Assembly (NCBI GenBank): GCA_046348835.1
Contig: JAXMDM010000003.1
Coordinates: forward strand, 496,001 to 560,000
DNA length: 64,000 nucleotides
DNA from: Defluviicoccus sp046348835
Lineage (GTDB): Bacteria; Pseudomonadota; Alphaproteobacteria; Rhodospirillales; Defluviicoccaceae
Direction of reading: 5' to 3'
Below are positions 41,236 through 51,018 of this stretch, one piece after another (position 1 is the first letter of the stretch; each line of letters begins with the position of its first letter). Both the position numbers and the translations under genes were made by a program. The notes under the pieces were generated by a model, which did not search any database, had not been told where the DNA came from, and saw only the letters and a list, made by a program, of their open reading frames with translations.

Positions 41236-44200
41236 ATGGATCGTTTCATCTCCGAACCGCTTGACGACACCTACCTGCCACCGCCGATCCGCGGCCTGCT
41301 GTTCAGTGCCGAACGGTTGGAGCAGTACGCCCATCCCCTTGCGGCGTCGCACGTGGTAACGCCGAAGCCGCGGCGCGGTGCGCCGGTGCTCAAGCGGCTC
41401 GAGCACAACGGCGAGGCGCTGCGGCGGGCGCATGACGAGATCGCGGCGGCGGTTGCCGCCGGCGAGCCCATCTCTCCGGCGGCGGAATGGCTGGTCGACA
41501 ACTTCCACATCATCGAAGAGCAACTGCGCGAGATCAAAGAGGACCTTCCGGCCGGGTTCTATCGGAAGTTGCCGAAGCTGGCGGTGGGGCCGTTCGCCGG
41601 CTACCCCCGCGTCTTCAGCCTCGCCTGGGGATACGTGGAACACACCGATAGCCTGTTCGATCCGAAGACGCTGTCGCGTTTCGTCTTGGCCTACCAGGAA
41701 ATCCAACCGCTGACCCTGGGCGAACTGTGGGCGATTGCCATCTCGCTGCGGCTGGTGATGATCGAGAATCTGCGCCGGTTGGCCGACCGGGTGGTGCAGC
41801 GCCGGGTGGCGCGCGCCGCCGCCGACACCCTCGCCGACGCGCTGAGTGGCGACGACGACAAGGCCATCGACCAGGAAGCACTGCTCGACCAGTGGAAGCA
41901 CTCGCCCCTGTGGAGCACGTTCATCGCCCAGGCGGCACAGCGCCTGCGCGATCGGGATCCGGACGATACCCCGCTCCTGGCGTTGGTGACCGAGCGGCTG
42001 GCGGACCGCGGCCGTTCCATCGACGACGTGGTCCAGGTGGAGCACCAACAGCAGGTCGCCGGGCAGCTCATCATCCGCAACCTGATCACCAGCATGCGGC
42101 TCATGTCGCTGGTGGACTGGGCGGAACTGATCGAAGGGGTGAGCCTGGTGGAGGCGGCCCTGCGCCAGGGGACCAACGTCGCCGCAATGGATTTCGCCAC
42201 CCGCGACGCCTATCGCCATGGGGTCGAGGAACTGGCGCTGGGTGCCGGCCGCAGCGAGCTCGATGTGGCGCAGGAGGCGGTGCGGCGGGCGACCCAGGCG
42301 GAGCCGGGATCGGCGGAGAACGATCCCGGGTTCTATCTGGTCGGTCGCGGCCGCATCCGCTTCGAGCGCGAGATCGGGGCGCGGCTGACGGTGCGAGAAC
42401 GGCTGAAGCGGGCCCTGTTGTCGGCGCGGACCGGCGTCTACCTGATCGGCATCATTGCGGTCTCGCTCCTCTTCCTCGCCGCGTTCGTCGCCGCCGCCCG
42501 GGGGACCCTCGGCACCTTCCCCGATGCGGCCCTCCTGGTGGGGGCGCTGGTGCTGCTCGCGGTCATTCCCGCGAGCGAGCCCGCCGTCGCCATCATCAAC
42601 CGCATCGTCGCCGCGGTCATGCATCCGCGTCGGCTGCCGCGGCTGGAGCTGAAGGAGGGGGTGGCGCAACCGCTGCGGACGATGGTCGCGGTGCCGGTCC
42701 TCCTTACCTCTGAAGCCGCGATCGAGGAGCAACTGGAGCACCTGGAGGCGCATCATCTCGCCAACGACGATGGTGAGCTCTATTTCGCCCTCGTCTCCGA
42801 CTGGCGCGACGCCGATCAGGAGGAAACGCCCGAGGACGCGCCGTTGCTGGCGGCGGCACGCCGCGGCATCGCCGAACTCAACCGGCGGCACCGGCCGGCA
42901 CCCAACGGCGGTCCGCGGTTCTTCGTCTTTCACCGGCGGCGGGTCTGGAACGAGACCCAGCGCAGATGGATCGGCTGGGAGCGCAAGCGCGGCAAGCTTC
43001 ACGAACTGAACCGATTGCTGCGGGGCGCCGCCGATACCACCTTCGTCGACGACAACGGCGAACCGGCGACGGCGCCGGCGGGGGTGCGCTACGTGCTGAC
43101 CCTCGACGCCGACACCCGCCTGCCGCGCAACACGGCGCGCCGCCTCATCGGCACCCTGGCCCATCCGCTCAACCGGCCGGTCTACGATCCGCAACGGGGC
43201 CGGGTCACCCGCGGTCACGCCATCTTGCAGCCACGGATCGTGCCGACGCTTCCGGAGAGCAGCGTCGGCAGCCTCCACCAGGAAATCTATGCCGGGCCGC
43301 GGGGGATCGACGCCTACGAGTTCGCCGTGTCCGATGTCTATCAGGACCTCTTCGACGAGGGCATCTACATCGGCAAGGGGCTTTACGAACTCGACACCTT
43401 CGAAGCCGCCCTGGCCGATCGGGTCCCGGAAAACGCGGTTCTCTCCCACGACCTATTCGAGGGAATCGCGGCGCGCGCGGCGCTCGTCACCGACATCGAG
43501 CTGTTCGAGGATTTTCCCGGCCATTACGAGGTCAACGTGGCCCGCCGCCACCGCTGGGTCAGGGGCGACTGGCAGCTCTTGCCCTGGATCTTCGGGCGCG
43601 GCGGCGGGGCGATTCCGGTCATCGACCGCTGGAAGATGATCGACAACCTGCGCCGGAGCCTTGTCGCCCCCACCACGCTGGCCCTGCTGGTGGCATCGTG
43701 GTGCATGCCGGACCCGCTGCCGCTGCTGGGAACCCTCTTCGCCCTGCTGGTCATCCTGGTCCCGTGCCTGACCCCCCTGGTCAGTCACCTGACGCCGTCC
43801 GGGTCGTCGACGGCGCGACGGGTGTCCTTGCGGGGTGCCGGGCACGACGCCTGGCTGGGCGCCATGCAGGCGGCGCTGGCGTTCACCTTGCTGCCGCATC
43901 AGGCGTGGGTGATGACGGACGCCATCGTCCGAACCCTGTGGCGCCTGGTCAGCCGCCGCAACCTCCTCGAGTGGGTCACCGCCGCCGCGTCGCGCACCGG
44001 CTTCGATCTCAGGCTGTTGGGCTTCTACCGCCGCATGGCGGGAGCCGTCTTCCTCGCCATTGCCGCCGGCGCCATCGTCGGCGTGGTCAACCCGCCGGGC
44101 CTGATGGTCGCGGTCCCGGTGATCCTCGTCTGGCTCGCCGCACCGGCGGTGGCCCGCTGGATCAGCCTGCCGCGACGGACGGAGCGGGTGACGGAGGCGA

Positions 44201-47200
44201 GCGCCGATGAACAATGGATGCTGCTCTCCACCGCGCGGCGAACGTGGCACTTCTTCGAACGGTTCGTCACCGCCGAGGACAACCATCTGCCCCCGGACAA
44301 CTTCCAGGAGGACCCGCGAGCGGAGATCGCCCACCGTACCTCGCCGACCAACATCGGTCTCTACCTCCTCTCCGCCACCGCTGCCCACGACTTCGGCTGG
44401 CTCGGCACCGCCGACCTGATGGAGCGGCTGGAAGCCACCGCCCGCACCCTGGACGAGCTGCAGAAGTTCCGCGGCCACCTCTACAACTGGTACGAGACCC
44501 GGACTCTCGATCCCCTGGAGCCGCGCTACATCTCGACGGTGGATAGCGGCAACCTCGCCGGGCATCTGATCGTGATGCGACAGGCCTGCCTCGAACTGGT
44601 GGACGCGGCGCCGGATCCGGCGGTGGCGCGGCGGGGGGTGCGGGACACCCTTCGCGTATTGCGCGACGTGGTGGCCGAGAACACCGGCGACAATGCGGTC
44701 CTGGTGCGCGATCTCGACCGCCAGATCAGGGATCTGGATGCGCTCCTCGACGAGGCCGCCGCCGCTTCGGGGGCGACCAGTCTCGACGCGTCCGGCGGCT
44801 GGCACGAGCTGGCGCGACGCGCCGAGGAACTGGTCGATACGGTGCAGGCGCTGAAGGAGGAGCGGGCGACCAGTCTGCGGCGGCAGATGCTGGACTGGGC
44901 GGCGGCGGTGCGCGAGGTGGTGGAAAGCCATTTGCGCGACGAGGCCTTGGTCCCGGAGCAGGCGCGGTCGCGCCTTCTTGCCCTCGCCGATTGGGCCGAC
45001 GCCTTCGGCAAGGCGATGCGGTTCGACTTCCTCTACAACCGCACCCAGAAGCTGTTCGCCATCGGCTATCGGCCGGCCGACAACACCCTCGACAGCAGCA
45101 CCTACGACTTGCTGGCGTCGGAGGCGCGGTTGGCCAGCCTGGTCGCCATCGCCCGCGGCGAGGTGCCGGCGTCCCACTGGTTCCGGCTCGGCCGGCCGAT
45201 GACCCCGGTCGCCGGTGGCGCCGCGCTCGTCTCCTGGTCGGCGTCGATGTTCGAGTACCTGATGCCGGAACTGGTGATGATGGTCCCGGCCGACAGCATC
45301 CTCGCCCGTACCGCCCGCTTCGTCGTTGCCCACCAGATCGCCTACGCGCACGAAAAGGGCGTGCCTTGGGGGATCTCGGAATCGGCCTACAACGTCAGGG
45401 ACCTGAACCTGACCTACCAGTACTCCAACTTCGGCGTCGCCGGCCTCGGCCTGAAGCGGGGATTGTCCCAGGACGTGGTCGTGGCCCCCTATGCCACGGC
45501 GCTGGCGGCGATGGTCGATCCGGCCGCGGCGGCGCAGAATCTCGCCGCCCTTGCCGCCATCGGCGCCCGCGGTGCCTACGGCTTCTACGAGGCCGTCGAC
45601 TATACCGCCAATCGGCTGCGCAAGGGCGAGGACCACGCCATCATCCGCGCCTACATGGCGCATCACCAGGGGATGACCGTGGTCGCGCTGGCCAACGTCC
45701 TCGGCGGCGGCAAGATGCGCGCCCGTTTCCACAACGAGCCGGTCATCCGCGCCACCGAGCTGCTGCTGCAGGAACGGATGCCGCGGGTGATCACCGTCGC
45801 CGCCCTGCGCGATGCCCAGCCGGGCGTGCGCCTGCACGTGCAGAGCACGGTGCCGGCGGCGCTGCGCCGGTTCGCCACCCCGCATACGCCGACCCCCAGG
45901 GCGCACCTGCTCTCCAACGGCCGCTACGCGGTGATGCTCACCGTTGCCGGGTCGGGGTACAGCCAGTGGCAGGACCTGGCCATCACCCGCTGGCGCGAGG
46001 ACCCGACCCGGGATTGCTGGGGCAGCTACATCTACCTGAAGGACCCGCAGAGCGGCAGGGTGTGGTCGGCCGGCTATCAGCCCATCGGCGCCGAACCCGA
46101 CACCTACGAGGTCAACTATTCCGAGGAACGGGCGGAGATCCGGCGCCAGGACGGCTCCATCCTGACCAAGCTGGAGGTTTTGGTCGCCGCCGAAGACGAC
46201 GTGGAGGTCCGGCAACTTACCATCAGCAATCTCGGCGCGCGGATGCGCGAGATCGAGGTGACCTCCTATGCCGAGATCGTCCTCGCCCCGCCGGCGGCGG
46301 ACGCGGCCCACCCGGCGTTCTCCAACCTGTTCGTGCAGACCGAGTTCGTCCCCGGGCTGGAAGCGCTGGTGGCGACCCGGCGGCCCCGCTCGGCCACCGA
46401 GGCGACGTTGTGGGCGGCGCACATGGCGGTGGCCGCCGCCGGCGTCACCGAAGGCGGGCTGCAGTTCGAGACCGACCGGGCCCGGTTCGTCGGCCGTGGC
46501 CGGAGGATCGACAATCCCAGCGCGATGTTCGAGGAGCGGACCCTCTCCAACACGCTGGGCTCGGTGCTCGATCCGATCTTCAGCATCCGTCGCCGCATCC
46601 GGCTATCGCCCGGGGCCAGCGCCCGCCTCACCTTCGTCACCATCGTCGCTCCCACCCGCGTCGAGTTGCTTTCCATCGCCGACCGCTACCGCGACGACAC
46701 GGTGTTCGAGCGCACCGGCGCCCAGGCGTGGACGCGGGCGCAGGTGCAGCTCCATCATCTCGGCATCAGCCGCGACGAAGCCCACCTGTTCCAGCGCCTG
46801 GCCACCCGCCTGCTCTATGTCGATCCCATGTTGCGGGCGCCGCGCGAGATCCTGCAAAGCAACCGCCGCGGCCCCCAGTCGCTGTGGGCGCACGGCATCT
46901 CCGGCGACCGTCCGATCGTGCTCCTTCGGGTGGACGAGGGGGAGTCCCGCGACATCGCCCGCCAGCTCTTGCGCGCCCAGCGCTACTGGCGGATGAAGGG
47001 GCTGATCGTCGATCTGGTGTTCCTCAACGAGCAGGAGCACTCCTACCAGCAGCACACCCAGGAGACCCTGGAGGCGCTCGGGCGCGCCAGTCACGCCGCC
47101 GACGGTCAGCAGCCGAGCCGCGGCGGCGTCTTCGCGCTCAAGGACTCCCAGATCGACCCGGAGGACCTGCGCCTGCTGATGACGGCGGCACGGGTGCTGT

Positions 47201-49818
47201 TGCAGTCGGGGGCGGGGACGCTGGCCGAGCAGGTGGTGCGCCTGTTGACCCGGGAGCCGTCCCGGGGCCTGGCGCGCGCCCTGTTGCCGACCCCCCCGGC
47301 GCAGGAGGTGCCGGTGCCGCGGCCGGCGCTGGAATTCTTCAACGGGCTCGGCGGCTTCACCGAGGCCGGACAGGAGTACGTCATCGTTATCGGGGCGCGA
47401 CAGCAGACGCCGGCGCCGTGGATCAACGTCATCGCCAATCCGTCCTTCGGCTTCGTCGTTTCCGAGAGCGGATCGGGCTACACCTGGTGCGGCAACAGTC
47501 ACGAAAATCAGCTCACTCCCTGGTTCAACGACCCCATCTGCGATCCGCCCGGCGAGGTGATCTACGTCCGGGACGAGGAGACCGGGGAGACCTGGTGTCC
47601 GACACCTTTGCCGATCCGCGAGGATACGCCTTACGTTTGCCGCCACGGCCAGGGGTACAGCCGGTTCGAGCACAGCAGCCATGACATCGGCCTGACCCTG
47701 GTGCAGTTCGTCGCCCGCGAGGATCCGGTGAAGATATCGCGCCTGATCGTCGCCAACCGGTCCCGGCGCAAACGGACGCTGACGGTTACGGCGTTCGCCG
47801 AATGGGTGCTGGGGCCGTCCCGTTCCGCCGGGGCCCCCTTCATCGTCACCTCGCTCGACCAGTCGTCGGGCGCCATCTTTGCCCGCAACCCCTGGAACTC
47901 GGAGTTCGGCGAGCGCATCGCCTTCTTCGACATGGGCGGCCGCCAGACCACCTGGACCGGCGACCGCACCGAGTTCGTCGGGCGCAACGGCTCGTTGAAC
48001 CGTCCCGCCGGACTTGCCCCCGACGCGGTGCTGTCCGGCCGCCTTGGCGCCGGCATGGACCCCTGCGCGGCGATGCAGGCGACGTTGCGCCTGGCGCCGG
48101 ACGAGGTGGTGGAGGTGCTGGTCCTTCTCGGTCAGGGGGACGGCGAGGGCGACGCGCGCGACCTGGTCCTTCGTTACCGCCGGCAGAACCTGGACAACCT
48201 GTTGAGCGACATCCGGCGGCAGTGGGACGATGTGGTGGGGACGCTGCGGGTGAAGACGCCCGGGCGGAGCATGGACCTGCTCCTCAACAGCTGGCTCCTC
48301 TATCAGACGCTGAGCTGCCGGGTGTGGGCGCGCGCGGCGTTCTACCAGGCCGGCGGCGCCTTCGGCTTCCGCGACCAGCTCCAGGACACGATGGCGCTGG
48401 CGGTGGCGAGGCCGGACGTGAGCCGCGGCCAGCTCCTCCTCGCCGCGTCCCGGCAGTTCGTCGAGGGCGACGTCCAGCACTGGTGGCATCCGCCCGCCGG
48501 CCGGGGGGTGCGGACGCACATCTCCGACGACCTGATCTGGCTTCCGGTCGCCACCGCCCACTATGTGGGGGTCACCGGCGATGCGGCGGTACTGGACGTT
48601 GCGGTGCCCTTCATCGAGGGGCCGCCATTACCGCTGGAGCAGCATGACGCTTACTTCCAGCCCCAGGTTTCGGCCCAGTCGGCGTCGCTCTTCGAGCACT
48701 GCGCCCGCGCCCTCGACGCCCGCCTGGAGGTGGGCCGCCACGGCTTGCCCCTGATCGGCACCGGCGATTGGAACGACGGCATGAACCGGGTCGGCCAGGA
48801 GGGTAAGGGCGAGAGCGTCTGGATGGGCTGGTTCCTATACTACGCCCTGCAGCGCTTCGCCCCCATCGCCCAGCGGCGCGGCGAGACGGCCCGTGCCAAG
48901 CGCTGGCTGAGCCACGCCGAGAGCCTGCGCGAGGCGGTGGAGCGGGAGGCCTGGGACGGCGACTGGTACCGGCGGGCCTATTTCGACGACGGTACACCCC
49001 TCGGCACCGCCGCCGGCGACGAATGCCGCATCGATTCCCTGTCGCAGAGCTGGGGCATCCTCTCCGGTGCCGCCGATCCCGCCCGCGCCGCCCGCGCCAT
49101 CGAGGCGGTGGACGAATACCTGGTCCGTCAGGTGGACGGCATCGCCCTGCTGCTGACCCCGCCGTTCGACCGCACCGCCCACGATCCCGGCTACATCAAG
49201 GGGTATCTCCCGGGCATTCGCGAAAACGGCGGTCAATACACCCACGCCGCGGTGTGGGCGCTGATGGCGCACGCCACCCTCGGTCACGGCGACCGGGCGA
49301 TGGAACTGTTCAACCTGATCAACCCCATCAATCACGGCAAAACCCGCGTCGGCGTCCAGCGCTACAAGGCCGAGCCGTATGTGCTGGCGGGCGACGTCTA
49401 CGGGGAGCTGCCGCACGTGGGACGCGGCGGCTGGAGCTGGTACACCGGATCGGCGGCGTGGATGTACCGGGCCGGGATCGAGTGGATCCTGGGGTTCCGC
49501 CTGGAGGGGACGACGCTCACCATCGATCCCTGCATCCCGAAGGAGTGGCCCGGCTTCAAGATGACCTTCCGCTACCACTCCGCCCGCTACGATATCCTGG
49601 TGGATAACCCGGAGCGGGTCTGCCGGGGTGTGGCCGCGGTGCGGCTGGACGATCGGCCGGTGTCGGCCGACGCGGTCGGCGGCCACCGTCGCATCGCCCT
49701 CGTCGACGACGGGAGCACGCACGTGGTCGAGGTGGTGCTGGCGGAGGTGGAAGAAACGGACATTCCGGGCGAGGATCAGGACCTGCCGTTGGTCGGCGCC
49801 TCACAGCAACGGCCCTGA
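41236..49818 (+). CDS. ndvB: Cyclic beta-1,2-glucan synthase (GT84-GH94)
   Basis: A giant inner-membrane enzyme of 2,860 residues that initiates, elongates and cyclises periplasmic beta-1,2-glucans from UDP-glucose (NdvB of Sinorhizobium, ChvB of Agrobacterium, Cgs of Brucella). Transmembrane helices occur near residues 395-455 and 815-970. The GT84 domain has YVLTLDADTRLP near residue 618, DLFEGIAARAALVTDIELFE and RRHRWVRGDWQLLPWI. A glycoamylase-like domain (AYMAHHQGMTVVALANVLGG) follows near 1,470. The C-terminal GH94 phosphorylase-like domain carries AFGFRDQLQDTMAL and the catalytic-type IGTGDWNDGMNRVG near 2,510. The exporter NdvA is not nearby. Glucans matter for osmoadaptation and host interaction. 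Confidence 0.96.
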   Translation: MDRFISEPLDDTYLPPPIRGLLFSAERLEQYAHPLAASHVVTPKPRRGAPVLKRLEHNGEALRRAHDEIAAAVAAGEPISPAAEWLVDNFHIIEEQLREIKEDLPAGFYRKLPKLAVGPFAGYPRVFSLAWGYVEHTDSLFDPKTLSRFVLAYQEIQPLTLGELWAIAISLRLVMIENLRRLADRVVQRRVARAAADTLADALSGDDDKAIDQEALLDQWKHSPLWSTFIAQAAQRLRDRDPDDTPLLALVTERLADRGRSIDDVVQVEHQQQVAGQLIIRNLITSMRLMSLVDWAELIEGVSLVEAALRQGTNVAAMDFATRDAYRHGVEELALGAGRSELDVAQEAVRRATQAEPGSAENDPGFYLVGRGRIRFEREIGARLTVRERLKRALLSARTGVYLIGIIAVSLLFLAAFVAAARGTLGTFPDAALLVGALVLLAVIPASEPAVAIINRIVAAVMHPRRLPRLELKEGVAQPLRTMVAVPVLLTSEAAIEEQLEHLEAHHLANDDGELYFALVSDWRDADQEETPEDAPLLAAARRGIAELNRRHRPAPNGGPRFFVFHRRRVWNETQRRWIGWERKRGKLHELNRLLRGAADTTFVDDNGEPATAPAGVRYVLTLDADTRLPRNTARRLIGTLAHPLNRPVYDPQRGRVTRGHAILQPRIVPTLPESSVGSLHQEIYAGPRGIDAYEFAVSDVYQDLFDEGIYIGKGLYELDTFEAALADRVPENAVLSHDLFEGIAARAALVTDIELFEDFPGHYEVNVARRHRWVRGDWQLLPWIFGRGGGAIPVIDRWKMIDNLRRSLVAPTTLALLVASWCMPDPLPLLGTLFALLVILVPCLTPLVSHLTPSGSSTARRVSLRGAGHDAWLGAMQAALAFTLLPHQAWVMTDAIVRTLWRLVSRRNLLEWVTAAASRTGFDLRLLGFYRRMAGAVFLAIAAGAIVGVVNPPGLMVAVPVILVWLAAPAVARWISLPRRTERVTEASADEQWMLLSTARRTWHFFERFVTAEDNHLPPDNFQEDPRAEIAHRTSPTNIGLYLLSATAAHDFGWLGTADLMERLEATARTLDELQKFRGHLYNWYETRTLDPLEPRYISTVDSGNLAGHLIVMRQACLELVDAAPDPAVARRGVRDTLRVLRDVVAENTGDNAVLVRDLDRQIRDLDALLDEAAAASGATSLDASGGWHELARRAEELVDTVQALKEERATSLRRQMLDWAAAVREVVESHLRDEALVPEQARSRLLALADWADAFGKAMRFDFLYNRTQKLFAIGYRPADNTLDSSTYDLLASEARLASLVAIARGEVPASHWFRLGRPMTPVAGGAALVSWSASMFEYLMPELVMMVPADSILARTARFVVAHQIAYAHEKGVPWGISESAYNVRDLNLTYQYSNFGVAGLGLKRGLSQDVVVAPYATALAAMVDPAAAAQNLAALAAIGARGAYGFYEAVDYTANRLRKGEDHAIIRAYMAHHQGMTVVALANVLGGGKMRARFHNEPVIRATELLLQERMPRVITVAALRDAQPGVRLHVQSTVPAALRRFATPHTPTPRAHLLSNGRYAVMLTVAGSGYSQWQDLAITRWREDPTRDCWGSYIYLKDPQSGRVWSAGYQPIGAEPDTYEVNYSEERAEIRRQDGSILTKLEVLVAAEDDVEVRQLTISNLGARMREIEVTSYAEIVLAPPAADAAHPAFSNLFVQTEFVPGLEALVATRRPRSATEATLWAAHMAVAAAGVTEGGLQFETDRARFVGRGRRIDNPSAMFEERTLSNTLGSVLDPIFSIRRRIRLSPGASARLTFVTIVAPTRVELLSIADRYRDDTVFERTGAQAWTRAQVQLHHLGISRDEAHLFQRLATRLLYVDPMLRAPREILQSNRRGPQSLWAHGISGDRPIVLLRVDEGESRDIARQLLRAQRYWRMKGLIVDLVFLNEQEHSYQQHTQETLEALGRASHAADGQQPSRGGVFALKDSQIDPEDLRLLMTAARVLLQSGAGTLAEQVVRLLTREPSRGLARALLPTPPAQEVPVPRPALEFFNGLGGFTEAGQEYVIVIGARQQTPAPWINVIANPSFGFVVSESGSGYTWCGNSHENQLTPWFNDPICDPPGEVIYVRDEETGETWCPTPLPIREDTPYVCRHGQGYSRFEHSSHDIGLTLVQFVAREDPVKISRLIVANRSRRKRTLTVTAFAEWVLGPSRSAGAPFIVTSLDQSSGAIFARNPWNSEFGERIAFFDMGGRQTTWTGDRTEFVGRNGSLNRPAGLAPDAVLSGRLGAGMDPCAAMQATLRLAPDEVVEVLVLLGQGDGEGDARDLVLRYRRQNLDNLLSDIRRQWDDVVGTLRVKTPGRSMDLLLNSWLLYQTLSCRVWARAAFYQAGGAFGFRDQLQDTMALAVARPDVSRGQLLLAASRQFVEGDVQHWWHPPAGRGVRTHISDDLIWLPVATAHYVGVTGDAAVLDVAVPFIEGPPLPLEQHDAYFQPQVSAQSASLFEHCARALDARLEVGRHGLPLIGTGDWNDGMNRVGQEGKGESVWMGWFLYYALQRFAPIAQRRGETARAKRWLSHAESLREAVEREAWDGDWYRRAYFDDGTPLGTAAGDECRIDSLSQSWGILSGAADPARAARAIEAVDEYLVRQVDGIALLLTPPFDRTAHDPGYIKGYLPGIRENGGQYTHAAVWALMAHATLGHGDRAMELFNLINPINHGKTRVGVQRYKAEPYVLAGDVYGELPHVGRGGWSWYTGSAAWMYRAGIEWILGFRLEGTTLTIDPCIPKEWPGFKMTFRYHSARYDILVDNPERVCRGVAAVRLDDRPVSADAVGGHRRIALVDDGSTHVVEVVLAEVEETDIPGEDQDLPLVGASQQRP

Positions 49819-49874
49819 CCTCGGCGCGACAAGGGAGCCGTGCCGTGCCCGCCGCCGCCCGCGCGGCGCGGCGG

Positions 49875-50231
49875 TCACTGCAGGCGGGCGAGGGCGGCCC
49901 GCAGGCGCTCCACCAGGTCGTCGCGACCGCACAGGTAGCCGACCATCTCGGCATGGCTCATGCCGGTACCGGCTTCGAGACCGGCGGCTCGGTAGAGAGC
50001 GATCAGTTCTCGCAGCGCGTCGTCGGACAGATCGTGCAGGAACAGCTCGAAGGCCTGGGCCCAGGTGGCTGCGGGCTGCGGCTCGGGTGGCGTCGAGGGC
50101 CGGGTGAGGCCGTCGTCGTCGCCGGCACCGCCGCGCTGCGGATCGTCCGCCCGTCCTTGCGGCGCCAGTCGTGCCTGTTCGGCCAGCCTGATGACTTCCT
50201 CGGCCTTCTCGAAGGTAAGGGTGTTGAGCAT
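49875..50231 (-). CDS. Small DUF3775-like protein
   Basis: A 118-residue cytoplasmic protein. The N-terminal MLNTLTFEKAEEVIRLAEQA and the helical segment FELFLHDLSDDALRELIALY resemble DUF3775 proteins; a Pro/Asp/Gly-rich linker separates them. The C-terminal MSHAEMVGYLCGRDDLVERL is a small helical module. Function unknown. It is the last gene of the minus-strand set that begins with the PLD-VTT protein, and is convergent with ndvB. Confidence 0.65.
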   Translation of the reverse strand: MLNTLTFEKAEEVIRLAEQARLAPQGRADDPQRGGAGDDDGLTRPSTPPEPQPAATWAQAFELFLHDLSDDALRELIALYRAAGLEAGTGMSHAEMVGYLCGRDDLVERLRAALARLQ

Positions 50232-50323
50232 GATCGTGCCCTCGTCCGTTCCCCTCTGAGCTAGATCGGCAGAGGATCGGGCGCGATCAAGCCGAACCGA
50301 GGCGGGAGCAGCGGGTGTGCGGC

Positions 50324-51013
50324 CTACGGCACCTGGATCCCGGCCGCGACCGGGAGGTGATCCGAGGCCACCCGCGCCAGCGCCGACGCGTGCGGGCGGA
50401 ACCCGATGGGCGGCGGAAGCTGGCGCACCAGAATCCGATCGAGGGCGAAGAGCGGGCGCCGCGACGGAAAGGTCGGGGCGTGTGGCGCCGGCCCGCAGAG
50501 GCGCAACAGCGGCCGCAGGCTGAGACTGCCGGGGGTCCAGTCGTTGAGGTCGCCCAGCAGCACCGTGGCGCCGTCGGGACCGGCTGACAGCGCCCGGCCG
50601 AGCCGCACCGCCTGTCGCCAGCGCTCGCCCGCGCCCAGGCCGAAATGGGTGGCGACGACCCGCAGCGGCGTTCCGTCGATGTCGACGTCGGCATCGATCG
50701 CGCCCCGCGGCTCCCGCCGGCTCATGCTCAGGTCGAGACGTCGCACTTGGCGCACCGGCGCCCGGGTCAGCAGCAGATTGCCGTACTCGCCCCGATGATC
50801 GCGGATGTTGGGGCCGGGCACGGCTTCGTATCCGGGTAACTGGGCCAGGTACTCCACCTGCCAATGGCGGTGGTCGTGCCAGTCGACCTCCTGCAGGGCG
50901 ATGATATGGGCGTCGATCTCACCGATCACCGCGCCGATCCGTCCGGCATCCCGGCGCCCATCGGTGCCGATGGCGCGATGGATATTGTAGGAGGCGACGC
51001 GGATCGTCGGCAC
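50324..51013 (-). CDS. Endonuclease/exonuclease/phosphatase (EEP) family hydrolase
   Basis: A 229-residue EEP-fold enzyme starting at GTG 51013. Metal and catalytic motifs are in order: RVASYNIHRAIG, IIALQEVDWH (Glu), NLLLTRAP, VVATHFGLGAGER (His), TVLLGDLNDW (DLND) and VASDHLPVAAGI (SDH). The start lies 6 bases inside the 3' end region of the PLD-VTT gene, so both are one operon. The EEP + PLD + VTT association recurs in Proteobacteria and suggests phospholipid or nucleotide hydrolysis at the membrane; the substrate is unknown. Confidence 0.87.
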   Translation of the reverse strand: MPTIRVASYNIHRAIGTDGRRDAGRIGAVIGEIDAHIIALQEVDWHDHRHWQVEYLAQLPGYEAVPGPNIRDHRGEYGNLLLTRAPVRQVRRLDLSMSRREPRGAIDADVDIDGTPLRVVATHFGLGAGERWRQAVRLGRALSAGPDGATVLLGDLNDWTPGSLSLRPLLRLCGPAPHAPTFPSRRPLFALDRILVRQLPPPIGFRPHASALARVASDHLPVAAGIQVP

Positions 51014-51018
51014 GGCCG

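Noticed and set aside
40927..46422. Very long antisense open frames opposite ndvB (840 and 989 codons)
   Set aside because: High GC with codon bias leaves the antisense frame open; composition is Arg/Gly/Gln/His-rich and no domain is visible. ndvB on the other strand is certain.
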